64,000 bases of DNA from the NCBI RefSeq assembly GCF_037126435.1, contig NZ_CP147020.1:2531293-2595292 (forward strand). Reading direction: 5' to 3'. The translations under genes and the position numbers were made by a program. The notes beneath the pieces were generated by a model. It worked only from the letters and a program-made list of their open reading frames with translations. It had not been told where the DNA came from and ran no database searches. Shown here piece by piece: positions 49,724-60,150 of the stretch. Source of the DNA: Bernardetia sp. ABR2-2B. Its GTDB lineage: Bacteria > Bacteroidota > Bacteroidia > Cytophagales > Bernardetiaceae. Every line of letters starts with the position of its first letter. The first letter of the stretch is position 1.

Positions 49724-51022
49724 TTATTCAAAATCTTGGTATAATAAGTATTTTTTTCTCATTACTTTGTATTCTTCTAAATCTTTTTGCCAGGTTACTT
49801 TAATTTCTTCTTCTGTTAAACCTTCTTTGATTTGAGCTTGTAGTTTATCATTTCCTGCCAAAGTATTAAAGTAAGAATTAAAGAAACTCTCTTTTAAATT
49901 TTCACCTTTCATAGTCTGATAAAACTCTAAAATTGGTTTCAAAGAAAAGTTGGTTTCTAATTTTTGGAGTTTGTAATCTATTCCATAACACAATTTATCT
50001 TCAAAAGGAGGATATTTTGCACCTTCATTTGGTTTTGGAGTAAATGAAATTATAGAATCATTATTTATATTTTTTGGGAAATTTGGATGTCCGACAACTT
50101 CAAAAGGAAAATCTGTTCCACGCCCTACACTCATTGTTGTTCCCTCAAAAAGGCATAAAGAAGGATAAAGCAAAATTGAGTTTTGAGTAGGAAGATTGGG
50201 CGAAGGGGCGATGTTTAATGTATAATTATCTTTGTGAGAATAATTTACACACGGAATAATTGTTAGATTTTCCCTTAATTGTACTTGTTCTTTTTTATCA
50301 TTTTCAAGCCATTTTTCGCCTTCAATCATCTTAGCAAGTTCGCCTACTGTCAAACCATGAACAATTGGAATAGGGTGCATTCCTACAAAAGATTTGTATT
50401 TTTTTTCTCTGATACAACCATCTATATAAAAGCCATTTGGATTTGGTCTATCTAAAATAATTATTTGTTTGCCGTACTCGGCAGCAGCTTCCATACAATA
50501 GTGCATTGTGCTAATATATGTATAAAAACGTGCGCCAACATCTTGAATATCAAAAATTAAGACATCGATATTTTCTAGCTGTTTCTTAGTTGGTTTTTTA
50601 TTTTTTCCATAGAGAGAAATTATATTAATTCCTGTTTGGGTATCTTTTCCATTTTTGATTGTTTCTCCTGCACTTGCCGTTCCTCGGAAACCATGTTCGG
50701 GTGCAAAAATAGTTTGTATGTTGATATTATCTTCTTTGAGCAGAAAATCTACTAAATGGATTGAATCAGTTTGATTATAAATTACTGAAGTATGATTGAC
50801 AATCATTCCGATGCGTTTGTTTTTGATTAAATCAAAATACTTTTCAGTTTGTTCTGCTCCTATAATGATTGATTTTTTGTCATCAATTTGATTAGATAGT
50901 GTTGCATTTTTACTTATAACTTTGATGCTATCTTCCTCTTTAGAAATGGCAACTTTATTATTGGTACAAGAAAAAAATAATATATAAGAAAATAGTAAGC
51001 TATATAGAATAATTAATTTCAT
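49724..51022 (-). CDS. DUF1343 lipoprotein (NamZ-like exo-muramidase)
   Basis: 432 residues from ATG 51022, which gives a lipoprotein signal (LYSLLFSYILFFSC). The frame is open to 51160 but that extension destroys the signal. Motifs NHTSVI, TIFAPEHGFRGTASAGE, DIQDVGARFYTYISTMHYCM, LDRPNPNGFYIDG, GMHPIPIVHGLTVGELAKMI, EGTTMSVGRGTDFPFE match DUF1343/NamZ, exo-beta-N-acetylmuramidases that release MurNAc from peptidoglycan fragments for recycling. Single gene. Confidence 0.88.
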   Translation of the reverse strand: MKLIILYSLLFSYILFFSCTNNKVAISKEEDSIKVISKNATLSNQIDDKKSIIIGAEQTEKYFDLIKNKRIGMIVNHTSVIYNQTDSIHLVDFLLKEDNINIQTIFAPEHGFRGTASAGETIKNGKDTQTGINIISLYGKNKKPTKKQLENIDVLIFDIQDVGARFYTYISTMHYCMEAAAEYGKQIIILDRPNPNGFYIDGCIREKKYKSFVGMHPIPIVHGLTVGELAKMIEGEKWLENDKKEQVQLRENLTIIPCVNYSHKDNYTLNIAPSPNLPTQNSILLYPSLCLFEGTTMSVGRGTDFPFEVVGHPNFPKNINNDSIISFTPKPNEGAKYPPFEDKLCYGIDYKLQKLETNFSLKPILEFYQTMKGENLKESFFNSYFNTLAGNDKLQAQIKEGLTEEEIKVTWQKDLEEYKVMRKKYLLYQDFE

Positions 51023-51205
51023 TTTGTGTAATAAAAATAGGTTTAGGGTCAAATTGTGTTGAAGTATTTTATAAAATCTCAAATTGCTAAAACTTTTTGA
51101 AAAAACTGGTGTTTGAAAAATAGTTATTGATAAATCTTTAAAAATCGTTATTTTTGACATTCAATCATAAAGATTCCACTTTTTCAACTGAAACTTTTAT
51201 ACCTC

Positions 51206-51766
51206 GTGAATAAAGAACAAATTATAAAGCAAATCAAAGATTATTTCGGATTAAATGTCCTCTCCGAACAGATACAAATTTATTTAGACTTCCAAAAAGA
51301 AATAATTAAGACCTCTGTTGTTGATGGGTCTTCGAAGGCTATACACGGTGTCATTAAGGGAGCAGGTTTTGCTTTTTTGGGGCTTTGTATTTTTCTTTTT
51401 CTCAATTTGATGCTAGGTTTTGGTATTAGTGAATGGTTTTTCAATTCTCGTTATTGGACAGGCTTTTCTATTCTGACAGGTTTTTACATTATTCTAGCTG
51501 TCATTTTTGCTGCTCTGCAATCTACGATCAAAGAAAAAGTAGAAGATGAAGTGATAGCAGGAATTAAAGGAACTCCTTTAGAACTAAAAAATATTCGTGA
51601 AATTATATATCCTAAAGCTACAATTAGCAAACATATTGAGAAGGAAAGTATAGAGGCTAATACTACTGAAAGCAATTCTACTCAACAAGAAATACAACGG
51701 ACTTTAGAAGAACAAGCACACCAAGAGATGGAACAGCTTGATGAAAACAAATCTAAGGACAGCTAA
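51206..51766 (+). CDS. Phage holin family / DUF1469-like membrane protein
   Basis: 186 residues starting at GTG 51206; no ATG is available nearby. N-terminal amphipathic part, two membrane helices (FAFLGLCIFLFLNLMLGFGI and FSILTGFYIILAVIFAAL), then an acidic coiled-coil-like C-terminus rich in Glu and Gln. Layout of the Phage_holin_3_6/DUF1469 superfamily of small envelope-stress membrane proteins. It is followed after 215 bases by another small membrane-associated protein. Confidence 0.7.
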   Translation: MNKEQIIKQIKDYFGLNVLSEQIQIYLDFQKEIIKTSVVDGSSKAIHGVIKGAGFAFLGLCIFLFLNLMLGFGISEWFFNSRYWTGFSILTGFYIILAVIFAALQSTIKEKVEDEVIAGIKGTPLELKNIREIIYPKATISKHIEKESIEANTTESNSTQQEIQRTLEEQAHQEMEQLDENKSKDS

Positions 51767-51981
51767 AATCAATATTTTTTTATATCACTTTTTAAGAGCT
51801 TGTTTGAAATTATTTCTTTGAGCTACAAGTGGTAAATTTTAGCTTATATCTATGTTATTTTTTCGTCAAATAGTTCGCTATTCTCCTCAAAAATGCCTTG
51901 ATAAGTCAAAAATTTTCTCATTTTCGCTAGTAAAATAAAAATTTAAATAAGCTCTAAACTACATTTTTTAAACAAAAAGAA

Positions 51982-52410
51982 ATGAATGAATCATTAAAAA
52001 AACACAAAGAAGAATTAAAGGGTTATCAATTAGCACAAGAAGATAAACTAAAGGAGCAATTAGAAAGCACAAAAAAAGTAACAACAACAGTCGCTAAATT
52101 AGCCCTTATCGGTGGTGCTTCTGCTTATGTAGGAATAAAAGTAGTTGGTTTTTTGGGACGTAAAGTAGTTGGTAAGAAGAAAAAGAATGAACCTCAAATC
52201 GTTTATGTTCAAGCTCCTAACAGCAATAATTCTTCTCAAGCAGATGTTTCTCCAAAATCATTTATGAAAGGAATGCAGGCTTCTCTACTAGCAGCTTTGT
52301 TTCCAATCGTAACCAGTTTTGCCAAAAAAGCAGGTATGAAAGCAGTTGAAACCTATTCTGAGGGAATTTTTGAGAAATATAAATATAAATTGAAAGATTT
52401 ATTGAAATAA
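51982..52410 (+). CDS. Small membrane-associated protein
   Basis: 142 residues. Charged helical start (SLKKHKEELKGYQLAQEDKL), one Gly/Ala-rich membrane-like helix (VAKLALIGGASAYVGIKVVG), a basic patch (RKVVGKKKKNE), and an Ala/Leu-rich second helix (MQASLLAALFPIVTSFAKKA). Pairs functionally in context with the preceding holin-like protein (YqjD/YtxH style operons) but no family is certain. Confidence 0.6.
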   Translation: MNESLKKHKEELKGYQLAQEDKLKEQLESTKKVTTTVAKLALIGGASAYVGIKVVGFLGRKVVGKKKKNEPQIVYVQAPNSNNSSQADVSPKSFMKGMQASLLAALFPIVTSFAKKAGMKAVETYSEGIFEKYKYKLKDLLK

Positions 52411-52414
52411 GATT

Positions 52415-53392
52415 TTATATTTCTTTCGAAATAATATAGTCATTTCTTTCATTTGAATGAATGACTATCATTTCAGCAATAAAACCAGCCAAAAAAAGCT
52501 GTGTTCCGACACTGATAGCGAGAAGTGAAATATAAAAGATGGGCATATCAACAGGCTCACGTTCTATAATCATATTTGAACCAAAGAATTTTTCTACAAG
52601 AATTGCAAGAGCGATTCCAAAGCCTATAAAAAATGAAAGTAAACCGAGCGTACCAAAAAAGTGCATCGGTTTTTTTTTGAATCTAGTTATAAATGTTACT
52701 GAAAGCAAATCTAGAAGTCCATTTGTAAAGCGTTCTAAGCCAAACTTTGTACTTCCAAATTGTCTTGCTCTGTGTTCGACTACTTTTTCGCCTATTTTTG
52801 TAAAGCCATTCCATTTTGCCAAAACAGGCAGATAACGGTGCATTTCACCATAAACGTTTAGCGTTCTGACTACCTCCACTTTATATGCCTTTAGTCCACA
52901 ATTAAAGTCATTTAGTTTTATTCCAGAAAAGGCACGAGTAGCAGCATTAAAAATTTTGGTAGGAAGAGTTTTTGAAAGTGGGTCGTGTCTCTTTTTCTTC
53001 CAACCTGAAATTAAATCAAATTCTTGATTTTTTATTAAATCATATAATTCTGGAATTTCGTCTGGACTATCTTGTAAGTCAGCATCCATTGTGATGATAA
53101 CTTCTCCCTTTACAATCTTAAAACCTGCATCTAATGCAGCTGACTTTCCATAGTTTCTTGAAAAACAAATAGCTTTTACATTCTTATTTTTTTCTGCTAA
53201 CTCTTCAATTACATTCCAAGAATTATCTGTGCTTCCATCGTTTACGAAGATTATTTCATACGAAAAATTATTTTTTTCCATTACTTTCACAATCCAATCG
53301 TGCAGAGGAGGAAGGGATTCATCTTCATTAAAAAGAGGAATAACAATTGAGATTTGTAAAGTAGAATTTGAAATTATTGAAGAATCAGACAT
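52415..53392 (-). CDS. Glycosyltransferase family 2, DPM/ArnC-like
   Basis: 325 residues. GT-A domain: VIPLFNEDESLPPLHDWIVK, VNDGSTDNSW, FSRNYGKSAALDAGF, MDADLQDSPDEIPEL (DxD-type metal site). Two C-terminal membrane helices (about 240-310). It transfers a sugar from a nucleotide donor to a polyprenyl phosphate, as dolichol-phosphate-mannose synthases and ArnC do. Convergent with the small membrane protein gene by four bases. Confidence 0.9.
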   Translation of the reverse strand: MSDSSIISNSTLQISIVIPLFNEDESLPPLHDWIVKVMEKNNFSYEIIFVNDGSTDNSWNVIEELAEKNKNVKAICFSRNYGKSAALDAGFKIVKGEVIITMDADLQDSPDEIPELYDLIKNQEFDLISGWKKKRHDPLSKTLPTKIFNAATRAFSGIKLNDFNCGLKAYKVEVVRTLNVYGEMHRYLPVLAKWNGFTKIGEKVVEHRARQFGSTKFGLERFTNGLLDLLSVTFITRFKKKPMHFFGTLGLLSFFIGFGIALAILVEKFFGSNMIIEREPVDMPIFYISLLAISVGTQLFLAGFIAEMIVIHSNERNDYIISKEI

Positions 53393-53538
53393 ATTCCTAA
53401 AAAATTGAAAATGGTTTTGTCAAAGCCCTAAGACTAAAATTAAACTATGTATTAATTTGACAAATTTACACACTAAAATAGACAAACACTGATTTTTATT
53501 TTATTTTTACAAATCTGAACTATACTATTATGTTTTAT

Positions 53539-53556
53539 ACAGACTAGAAAGTCTGT
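53539..53556. repeat. ACAGACT-AGTCTGT palindrome, copy 1
   Basis: ACAGACT (53539-53545), AGAA, AGTCTGT (53550-53556), 16 bases before the GNAT start. The same arms occur at 60050-60069. Confidence 0.8.
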
Positions 53557-53571
53557 GATATAACCTAAACT

Positions 53572-54090
53572 ATGAAAAAAACAACAATACGCAGAGCTAC
53601 TGAAAAAGATGTTCCTCAAATTTTTGATTTGATTGTCGAACTTGCCATTTATGAAAAGGCAGAACACGAAGTAAGCACGACACCTGAACAAATGGCAATT
53701 GATGGGTTTGGTCAAGACCCTGCTTACGGTGCAATTGTGGCAGAACAAGGAAATAAAATTATAGGCTTCTCACTTTATTATATTCGCTATTCCACTTGGA
53801 AAGGGCGTTGTCTTTATCTAGAAGACTTTTTAGTAAATGAAGAGTATAGAGGTGAAGGGATAGGAAAGCTTCTTTTTGAAGCTACTATTTTGGAAGCCAA
53901 ACACCAAAAAACTAACATGATGACTTGGCAAGTATTAGATTGGAATACACCTGCTATTAAATTTTATGAACGTTGGGATGCTACTCTTGATGAAGAATGG
54001 ATAAACTGCAAATTCTATCAAGACTATTTAGATAACTACAAAGTAAGATTTTTAGATAAAATAGACCAAAACAAAGTATTATTAGACTAG
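53572..54090 (+). CDS. GNAT acetyltransferase, diamine-acetyltransferase-like
   Basis: 172 residues. IRRATEKDVPQIFDLIVELA, LEDFLVNEEYRGEGIGKLLF (acetyl-CoA binding R/Q-x-x-G-x-G/A), WQVLDWNTPAIKFYERWDA. The insertion around TPEQMAIDGFG and the WKGRCLYLEDF segment match the spermidine/spermine or thialysine N-acetyltransferase (SSAT-like) subgroup. Substrate is likely a polyamine or other amine. Single gene preceded by the palindromic repeat. Confidence 0.85.
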   Translation: MKKTTIRRATEKDVPQIFDLIVELAIYEKAEHEVSTTPEQMAIDGFGQDPAYGAIVAEQGNKIIGFSLYYIRYSTWKGRCLYLEDFLVNEEYRGEGIGKLLFEATILEAKHQKTNMMTWQVLDWNTPAIKFYERWDATLDEEWINCKFYQDYLDNYKVRFLDKIDQNKVLLD

Positions 54091-54122
54091 AAGAGGCTAA
54101 TAATCAATTTGTTATGATATGA

Positions 54123-54677
54123 TTATTTTCTTCCTCTTGCATTTGGAGTTTCATTTCTTGCAGGGGGAGGAGTCATATCCAATGGACTTGGAAGTTCGTT
54201 TAAGCTTTCAGTAACTCCAAATCGTTTCAAAGATTCTTGATTATAAGCAACTGCTGCAAGTTCAGGAGTATTGAAAACACCTAAATAAATACGTTCGCCT
54301 TGGTCATAAATAATAGCTCTATATTTTTTGCCATCCTTCGAAACTCCTCTATAATTATTAGGAGTATGATTAGTTTGATGACGGCGAAGTTCTGACATAG
54401 TAGCCCATTCTAAATTATCTATCTGACAATTGAGTTTATTAGAATCAAGCATACGTACGAATAATCTTTTGTCTGTATCTTGTTTTTTGATAAATGTGTC
54501 TGCCAAAATTTTGTGCATATACAGCGTCTGAATCTTACCATTTTTCATTTGTTGAAGCACAGCATAGCCAGCCGAATGCAATCGCCAACCTTCGTGAATA
54601 CCTTTTTTACGTAAGTGTAAAAAACCTTGTCGACAAAGCTTTACTTTTTTATCAGAGTTGGTTAAATCAATATGCAT
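54123..54677 (-). CDS. AP2 domain / HNH-like DNA-binding protein
   Basis: 184 residues from ATG 54677. Middle part (about 45-90) follows the HNH_3 homing-endonuclease layout: YMHKILADTFI, then SNKLNCQIDNLEWATMSE, although the usual catalytic H-x-N residues are not all present. Residues about 105-150 are an AP2 DNA-binding domain: NYRGVSKDGKKYRAIIYDQ, YLGVFNTPELAAVAYN. This combination is a mobile HNH-AP2 homing-endonuclease type; here nuclease activity is doubtful and it may be a domesticated DNA-binding protein. Basic Pro-rich tail. Confidence 0.7.
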   Translation of the reverse strand: MHIDLTNSDKKVKLCRQGFLHLRKKGIHEGWRLHSAGYAVLQQMKNGKIQTLYMHKILADTFIKKQDTDKRLFVRMLDSNKLNCQIDNLEWATMSELRRHQTNHTPNNYRGVSKDGKKYRAIIYDQGERIYLGVFNTPELAAVAYNQESLKRFGVTESLNELPSPLDMTPPPARNETPNARGRK

Positions 54678-54914
54678 GACAGAATAGGAGTGTATAGTGG
54701 GATATAAAAGTGTATCTATCAGAAAGAAATTAGATACACAAATGTTATACAAAAATACGAAATTTACTTCAAAAATTTAGAGTAGATGTGAGCAAATACG
54801 TACTAATACAGCATTTGATAGACTAAAAAACAAATAATAGTAAATCATGACATAGTTGTTTTATCGCTATTCCGTCAGCTATTTTATTTACTTTACAAAA
54901 TATAACAAATAGTC

Positions 54915-55430
54915 TTACTGATTATTGTCTATGTTTTTTGCAAGTATTGGAGTTGTCTCTGGAATAGGAAGTGAATCGCTATCTTTTATTGTATTGAGAA
55001 TAACTAAAGTTTGCATGTTATCAACTTCTGAAATCTCACTAATTTTGTTCATTATCAAACTTTGATACGAATCAATATCTTTAGAAACCACCTTCAAAAC
55101 GTAATCACTAGAGCCTGTAACATAATGACATTCTACGATTTCATCTATTTCTCGTACTTGTTTCACAAAACTTTCATTACTTGCTTTGTTGTGCTTGTTT
55201 AGCTTTACACTCACAAAAGTAGCTACTCCCAAACCTAATTTTTGGGCATCAAGACGAGCGTGATAACTTTGAATATAACCAGCGTGTTCTAACTTTTTGA
55301 CACGCTCTAAAGTGGGTGCAGGAGAAAGGTTAATATCCTTAGAAAGTTGAGCATTTGTAATTTTAGCATTTTCTTGGAGAATTTCCAAAATCTGTTTGTC
55401 TATGTGGTCTATTTTATAATTCAGTGCCAT
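54915..55430 (-). CDS. Lrp/AsnC family regulator
   Basis: 171 residues. N-terminal winged helix (DKQILEILQENAKITNAQLS, LSPAPTLERVKKLEHAGYI) and C-terminal RAM ligand-binding domain (VECHYVTGSSDYVLKVVSKD, DNMQTLVILNTIKDS). Amino-acid-responsive regulator; targets unknown. Extra polar C-terminal tail. Single gene, autoregulation likely by family habit. Confidence 0.92.
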   Translation of the reverse strand: MALNYKIDHIDKQILEILQENAKITNAQLSKDINLSPAPTLERVKKLEHAGYIQSYHARLDAQKLGLGVATFVSVKLNKHNKASNESFVKQVREIDEIVECHYVTGSSDYVLKVVSKDIDSYQSLIMNKISEISEVDNMQTLVILNTIKDSDSLPIPETTPILAKNIDNNQ

Positions 55431-55631
55431 AACTTAAAATTGAGTTTAATAAATTTGATGATATAATAGCAATCAAAATGCAATAACGAATATAATGAGT
55501 AAAACGTTTTTATTACAGCACAAAATTATATAAAACTTTTATTAGATACTAGCCAAAGAAAAGAAGTTTTTGCATAAAACCACATTATATTATTTGGGCG
55601 AAGCCATTTTTTGTTTGCTAAAAACTGTTTT

Positions 55632-57473
55632 TTAATCGTTTAAGGGCAACCAAAAGAAAAATGTACTTCCTTTTCCTACTTCACTTTCCACCCAAATCTC
55701 ACCTTTATGTGCTTCTATAAGCTCTTTACAGATAGCGAGTCCTAGTCCAGAACCTTTTTTATCTGTATTTTCATCTGAGTTAGGAACTTTAAAGTATTTT
55801 TCGAATATCTTTAAATGATAAATTTCATTGATTCCCCTTCCTTTATCACTTACAGAAAATACAATACCTCTATTATCAGGGTAGATACTCAATTTTATTT
55901 CTGATTTTTGAGGTGCATAATATATTGCATTCGTCAAAAAATTAATGATTACCCATTTTATTTTATCTATATCTGCAAGAAACACAGGTAGATTTAGAGC
56001 AATATCAGCCTCCAAACTCAAAAACTTCTGTTCTGAAGATACTCTTACTGCCTGCAATACATGATTTATTAACTCATCAACTTCGATAGGCTCTAGGTTT
56101 ACTTTTATTTTACCAGATTCAATTTGAGATAACTGCAAAATCTCTCCAGTAAGAGCAAACAAACGTTCGGTAGCTTGTTCTATATCTCCAACTAAATCAG
56201 TTTGATCTTCATTAAGTTCTCCTAGTCTTTTATCTTTTAATAAACCTAAACTAAGTCGTGTTGCAGCCAAAGGAGTTTTGAGTTCGTGAGAAATAGTAGC
56301 TATAAAATGTGTTTTGGCAGCGTCCATTTCTGTAAACTTTGTTACATTTTTGAGAAGAACAATAAGTCCTGAAAGCTCTTCTGTTTCAGGCAAACTCATG
56401 ACTTGTCTGGAGAAAAATAAATCTCGGTCTGCTGATGGAACTTTAATTGTTTTTTCTGCGAAGAGTTGTCCTTTTTCCGTGTCCATTAAGTCTATCATTA
56501 CATGATAAAGGACATCATTATTGACAAGTAAATCAGGGATATAAACATCAACAGCTTCTTCAGAAGACATGTCAAGCAAAATTTCGGCTACTTGATTTAC
56601 AAAAATAATCTTGTTATCTGCACTTACACCAATGATTCCGTCTTGTAGATGCTCAATGATTGCTTCTGTTCGTCTTTTTTCTATTAATACTTTTCCTAAG
56701 TTTAAGCTTTCAAATTCAGCTATTTTACTTGACATTTTATTGAAAGAAGTTGCTAGTTTTGCAAACTCATCTGTCGAACCTACGTGAAGACGTTTTGTAT
56801 AATTTTTATTACTCATTTGCTCAAGAGCTACATAAAGTTCATTCAGAGGCTTTGTCAAATAAATGGGAAAGTAAAATATAAACCCTACTGTAATCAAAAC
56901 ACAAATACCACCAATGATAGCCATATAAAGTAAAGCATCTTCCGTACTTTTTTGTATAAAACTATTTTTTTCTGTGATTTCATTTTGATTTATTTCTCTA
57001 AGTTTATCCAAATGCTCTCTTACAGGAAGAAAATTCAGTCGCAGCTTATTATAATACAAATCCATATTTGGCAACTCAACACTAGTATCTTTCCTTGTTT
57101 CATCAAACTCTTTTACTAGTTTCGAATATCCATTAGAAAGAGAATCTAAATATTTTTTTTCTTTTTTATTTCCAATAATAGAATATAATGAGTCAATATA
57201 CATTCTTACTACTATATCTGATTTTTTATATTTTTCATAATTAAACTCTTGGTTTGCTACATAACGCAATTGAGAAGACGAAACTACTTGAAACCCCTCT
57301 GTAAGATCTCGAATGAAGAATATAGTTTGATAATTTTCATTAAGAATCTTATCAGACGAACTAGAAAGACGTGTTAGATAAAACACAGCTACTCCACTAA
57401 TAAGAATAATAATTCCAAGTAAAAAAAGTAAACCAATAGTGATGCGTGTTCGAAGAGAAGATTTGAGTCCCAT
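55632..57473 (-). CDS. Sensor histidine kinase, orphan
   Basis: 613 residues. First membrane helix about 12-32, extracytoplasmic helical sensor to about 180, second helix about 182-205, HAMP linker to about 258, PAS domain (about 268-375), HisKA H-box TISHELKTPLAATRLSLGLL with the phosphorylated His near 397, then HATPase with N-box NFLTNAIYYAPQ, G1 VSDKGRGIN and G2 GSGLGLAICKELIEAH. Resembles KinB-like PAS/HAMP kinases. No response regulator is adjacent. Confidence 0.92.
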   Translation of the reverse strand: MGLKSSLRTRITIGLLFLLGIIILISGVAVFYLTRLSSSSDKILNENYQTIFFIRDLTEGFQVVSSSQLRYVANQEFNYEKYKKSDIVVRMYIDSLYSIIGNKKEKKYLDSLSNGYSKLVKEFDETRKDTSVELPNMDLYYNKLRLNFLPVREHLDKLREINQNEITEKNSFIQKSTEDALLYMAIIGGICVLITVGFIFYFPIYLTKPLNELYVALEQMSNKNYTKRLHVGSTDEFAKLATSFNKMSSKIAEFESLNLGKVLIEKRRTEAIIEHLQDGIIGVSADNKIIFVNQVAEILLDMSSEEAVDVYIPDLLVNNDVLYHVMIDLMDTEKGQLFAEKTIKVPSADRDLFFSRQVMSLPETEELSGLIVLLKNVTKFTEMDAAKTHFIATISHELKTPLAATRLSLGLLKDKRLGELNEDQTDLVGDIEQATERLFALTGEILQLSQIESGKIKVNLEPIEVDELINHVLQAVRVSSEQKFLSLEADIALNLPVFLADIDKIKWVIINFLTNAIYYAPQKSEIKLSIYPDNRGIVFSVSDKGRGINEIYHLKIFEKYFKVPNSDENTDKKGSGLGLAICKELIEAHKGEIWVESEVGKGSTFFFWLPLND

Positions 57474-57810
57474 TTATTAAAACAGATAAAGAAAAAATGT
57501 ACCTGAAAATTGAATAGCTAATCAGAGTGTTTTTGTCAAATTTAATTAAATTATAATATTTCTACTTAATATACAAAAAATAAGAGGTGCTTTTATTTTT
57601 TCAGTAAAAACTTTCGTCTTAGTTAAAAACATATTAACTAACAAACTTGTTTTGAAAATTTTAAAATAAATAATTTAATACAAACATCTGATTATCAAAT
57701 TCTCTATCAAGACTTTAACTTGATTAGAATTAGTTTACTCAAACTCTCCAAAAATTGTTACTTTTGCATATTCAATACCTAATCGTTTTTCAATTCGTCT
57801 AACACAAACT
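57474..57810. other. Divergent intergenic region
   Basis: 337 AT-rich bases between the divergent histidine kinase and purL. No gene or structured RNA (for example a purine riboswitch core) is evident; promoters of both genes must lie here. Confidence 0.5.
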
Positions 57811-60039
57811 ATGGAAATCACGACAACCGAAACAGCACAAAAACTAGGACTTACAGCAGAAGAATTTATCAAAATTGAAGAAATACTGGGAAGAAAGCCC
57901 AATTTTACAGAGCTAAGTATTTTTTCTGTTATGTGGTCAGAACATTGTTCTTACAAAAATTCTATTGTTTGGCTCAAAACGCTTCCAAAAAAATCAGATA
58001 GAATGCTCGTAGAAGCAGGAGAAGAAAACGCTGGTTTGGTAGATATTGGAGATGGTTTGGCATGTAGCTTTAAAATAGAATCACACAATCATCCATCAGC
58101 ATTAGAACCCTATCAAGGCGCAGCAACAGGTGTAGGGGGAATAAATAGAGATATTTTTACGATGGGCGCACGTCCGATTGCACAACTTAATTCGCTTCGT
58201 TTTGGAAATATCAGTTCTGCCAAAACACAATGGCTTGTTCGTGGTGTAGTAAAAGGAATTGGAGATTATGGAAATGCTTTCGGAATACCAACAGTAGGTG
58301 GAGAAGTTTATTTTGATGAATGTTATAATGTAAACCCTTTGGTAAATGCTTTTTCGGCAGGAATTGTAGAAACAGATAAAATTGCTTCTGCTATTTCGTT
58401 TGGCGTAGGAAACCCAGTATATATTGTAGGTTCTGCAACAGGAAAAGATGGAATACATGGAGCTTCATTTGCCTCAAAGGATATTTCAGATGATTCTATA
58501 AAAGACCTTCCAGCCGTACAGGTAGGCGACCCTTTTCAAGAAAAACTACTTTTAGAAGCAACTTTAGAAGCCATTGCCACAGGACATTTGATAGGAATCC
58601 AAGATATGGGAGCAGCAGGAATCACTTGTTCGACTTCTGAAATGAGTGCAAAAGGAGAACACGGAATGAAAATCTATTTGGATAAAGTTCCGACAAGACA
58701 AAAAAACATGCAGCCTTTTGAGATTTTGCTTTCAGAATCACAAGAACGTATGCTTATTGTTATCAAGAAAGGAAAAGAAGCCGAGCTACAAGCTATTTTT
58801 GATAAATGGGACTTGAATTGCGCTCAAATTGGAGAAGTAACTGATACAAAAAGATTAGAGTTTTATGTAAATGATGAACTAGTAGCTGATGTTCCTGCCG
58901 ATGATTTAGTTTTGGGTGGTGGTGCGCCAGTGTATCATAGAGAATATACAGAACCAGAATATTACAAAGAATTTCAGCAGTTTCAGATAGATGAAATAGA
59001 AGAGCCAGAAGACGAAAAATTACCAGAAATAGCTAAATTCTTAATTGGACATCCAAATATTGCTTCTCGTCGTTGGATTGCAGAACAGTACGATTCAATG
59101 GTCGGAACGGCAAATACATCAACGAATGAGCCTTCTGATGCTGCCATTGTAAACGTAAAAGGAACAAACAAAAATATTGTTATTTCGGTAGATTGTAATT
59201 CTCGTTATGTAAATTCAGACCCTGAAAAAGGAACAACAATAGCTGTTTGTGAAGCTGCAAGAAATATTGTTTGTAGTGGTGGAGAGCCTGTTGCGATTAC
59301 AAATTGTCTGAATTTTGGAAATCCATATATTCCAGAAGTATATTGGCATTTTGTAGGAGCGATAAAGGGAATGAAAACAGCTTGTGAAAGATTGGGTACG
59401 CCAGTAACAGGTGGAAATGTAAGTTTTTATAATCAGTCTTCTGATGAAGGACCTGTTTTTCCTACTCCGACAATCGGAATGTTAGGTCTTTTGGAAGATA
59501 TTAATCTCAAAATGACTCTTGATTTCAAAAATGAAGGCGATATTATTTATCAATTAGGAACATCAAGAAATGATATTTCTTGTTCGGAATATTTGTACTC
59601 GTATCATAATTACAAAGCCTCTCCTGCTCCTTTTATTGATTTGGAAGAAGAAGCAAAACTTCAAGAAACGATTTTAGAGCTTATCAAAAACAAACTTATC
59701 GTTTCTGCTCACGACATTTCGGACGGTGGGCTTTTCGTAACGCTTACAGAATCTGCAATGGCAGCAAATAAAGATTTAGGTTTTTCTGTAAAGACTACTT
59801 CTCACAAAGTCCGTAAAGATGCTTTTTGGTTCGGAGAAAGTCAGAGTAGAGTAGTTGTTTCGGTTTCTAAAGATAAGAAAGAAGAGTTTGAGACAATGCT
59901 AAATAATCAGAATGTAGCTTTTTCAGAGCTTGGAAGTGTAGTTTCTGAAAAAGTATGTCAAGTAGATGGAAATATTTGGCTGTCAGTTGATGATGCAAAA
60001 CAAGAATTTGAAGCTACTTTACCGAAGTATTTGAATTAA
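57811..60039 (+). CDS. purL: Phosphoribosylformylglycinamidine synthase subunit PurL
   Basis: 742 residues, the small bacterial PurL that works with PurS and PurQ to convert FGAR to FGAM with ATP and glutamine-derived ammonia. [39 protein letters not shown] (ATP/Mg site), [20 protein letters not shown] and the second half [27 protein letters not shown] are all present. Monocistronic, with a terminator following. Confidence 0.97.
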   Translation: MEITTTETAQKLGLTAEEFIKIEEILGRKPNFTELSIFSVMWSEHCSYKNSIVWLKTLPKKSDRMLVEAGEENAGLVDIGDGLACSFKIESHNHPSALEPYQGAATGVGGINRDIFTMGARPIAQLNSLRFGNISSAKTQWLVRGVVKGIGDYGNAFGIPTVGGEVYFDECYNVNPLVNAFSAGIVETDKIASAISFGVGNPVYIVGSATGKDGIHGASFASKDISDDSIKDLPAVQVGDPFQEKLLLEATLEAIATGHLIGIQDMGAAGITCSTSEMSAKGEHGMKIYLDKVPTRQKNMQPFEILLSESQERMLIVIKKGKEAELQAIFDKWDLNCAQIGEVTDTKRLEFYVNDELVADVPADDLVLGGGAPVYHREYTEPEYYKEFQQFQIDEIEEPEDEKLPEIAKFLIGHPNIASRRWIAEQYDSMVGTANTSTNEPSDAAIVNVKGTNKNIVISVDCNSRYVNSDPEKGTTIAVCEAARNIVCSGGEPVAITNCLNFGNPYIPEVYWHFVGAIKGMKTACERLGTPVTGGNVSFYNQSSDEGPVFPTPTIGMLGLLEDINLKMTLDFKNEGDIIYQLGTSRNDISCSEYLYSYHNYKASPAPFIDLEEEAKLQETILELIKNKLIVSAHDISDGGLFVTLTESAMAANKDLGFSVKTTSHKVRKDAFWFGESQSRVVVSVSKDKKEEFETMLNNQNVAFSELGSVVSEKVCQVDGNIWLSVDDAKQEFEATLPKYLN

Positions 60040-60049
60040 TTTTTTGTAT

Positions 60050-60069
60050 AACAGACTTCCCAGTCTGTT
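60050..60069. repeat. ACAGACT-AGTCTGT palindrome, copy 2
   Basis: AACAGACT (60050-60057), TCCC, AGTCTGTT (60062-60069), directly after purL. Arms are the same as at 53539-53556. Confidence 0.8.
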
Positions 60070-60085
60070 GAATTTAAAGTAAAAC

Positions 60086-60128
60086 AAAAAGGATATGGAA
60101 TTTTTTATGGTTCTGTATCCTTTTTTTT
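60086..60128. terminator. Bidirectional terminator
   Basis: AAAAAGGATA (60086-60095) and TATCCTTTTT (60116-60125) pair, with flanking A- and T-runs. It separates purL from the convergent MazF-like gene. Confidence 0.85.
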
Positions 60129-60150
60129 ATTGCAAAAATAATTTAACGGA

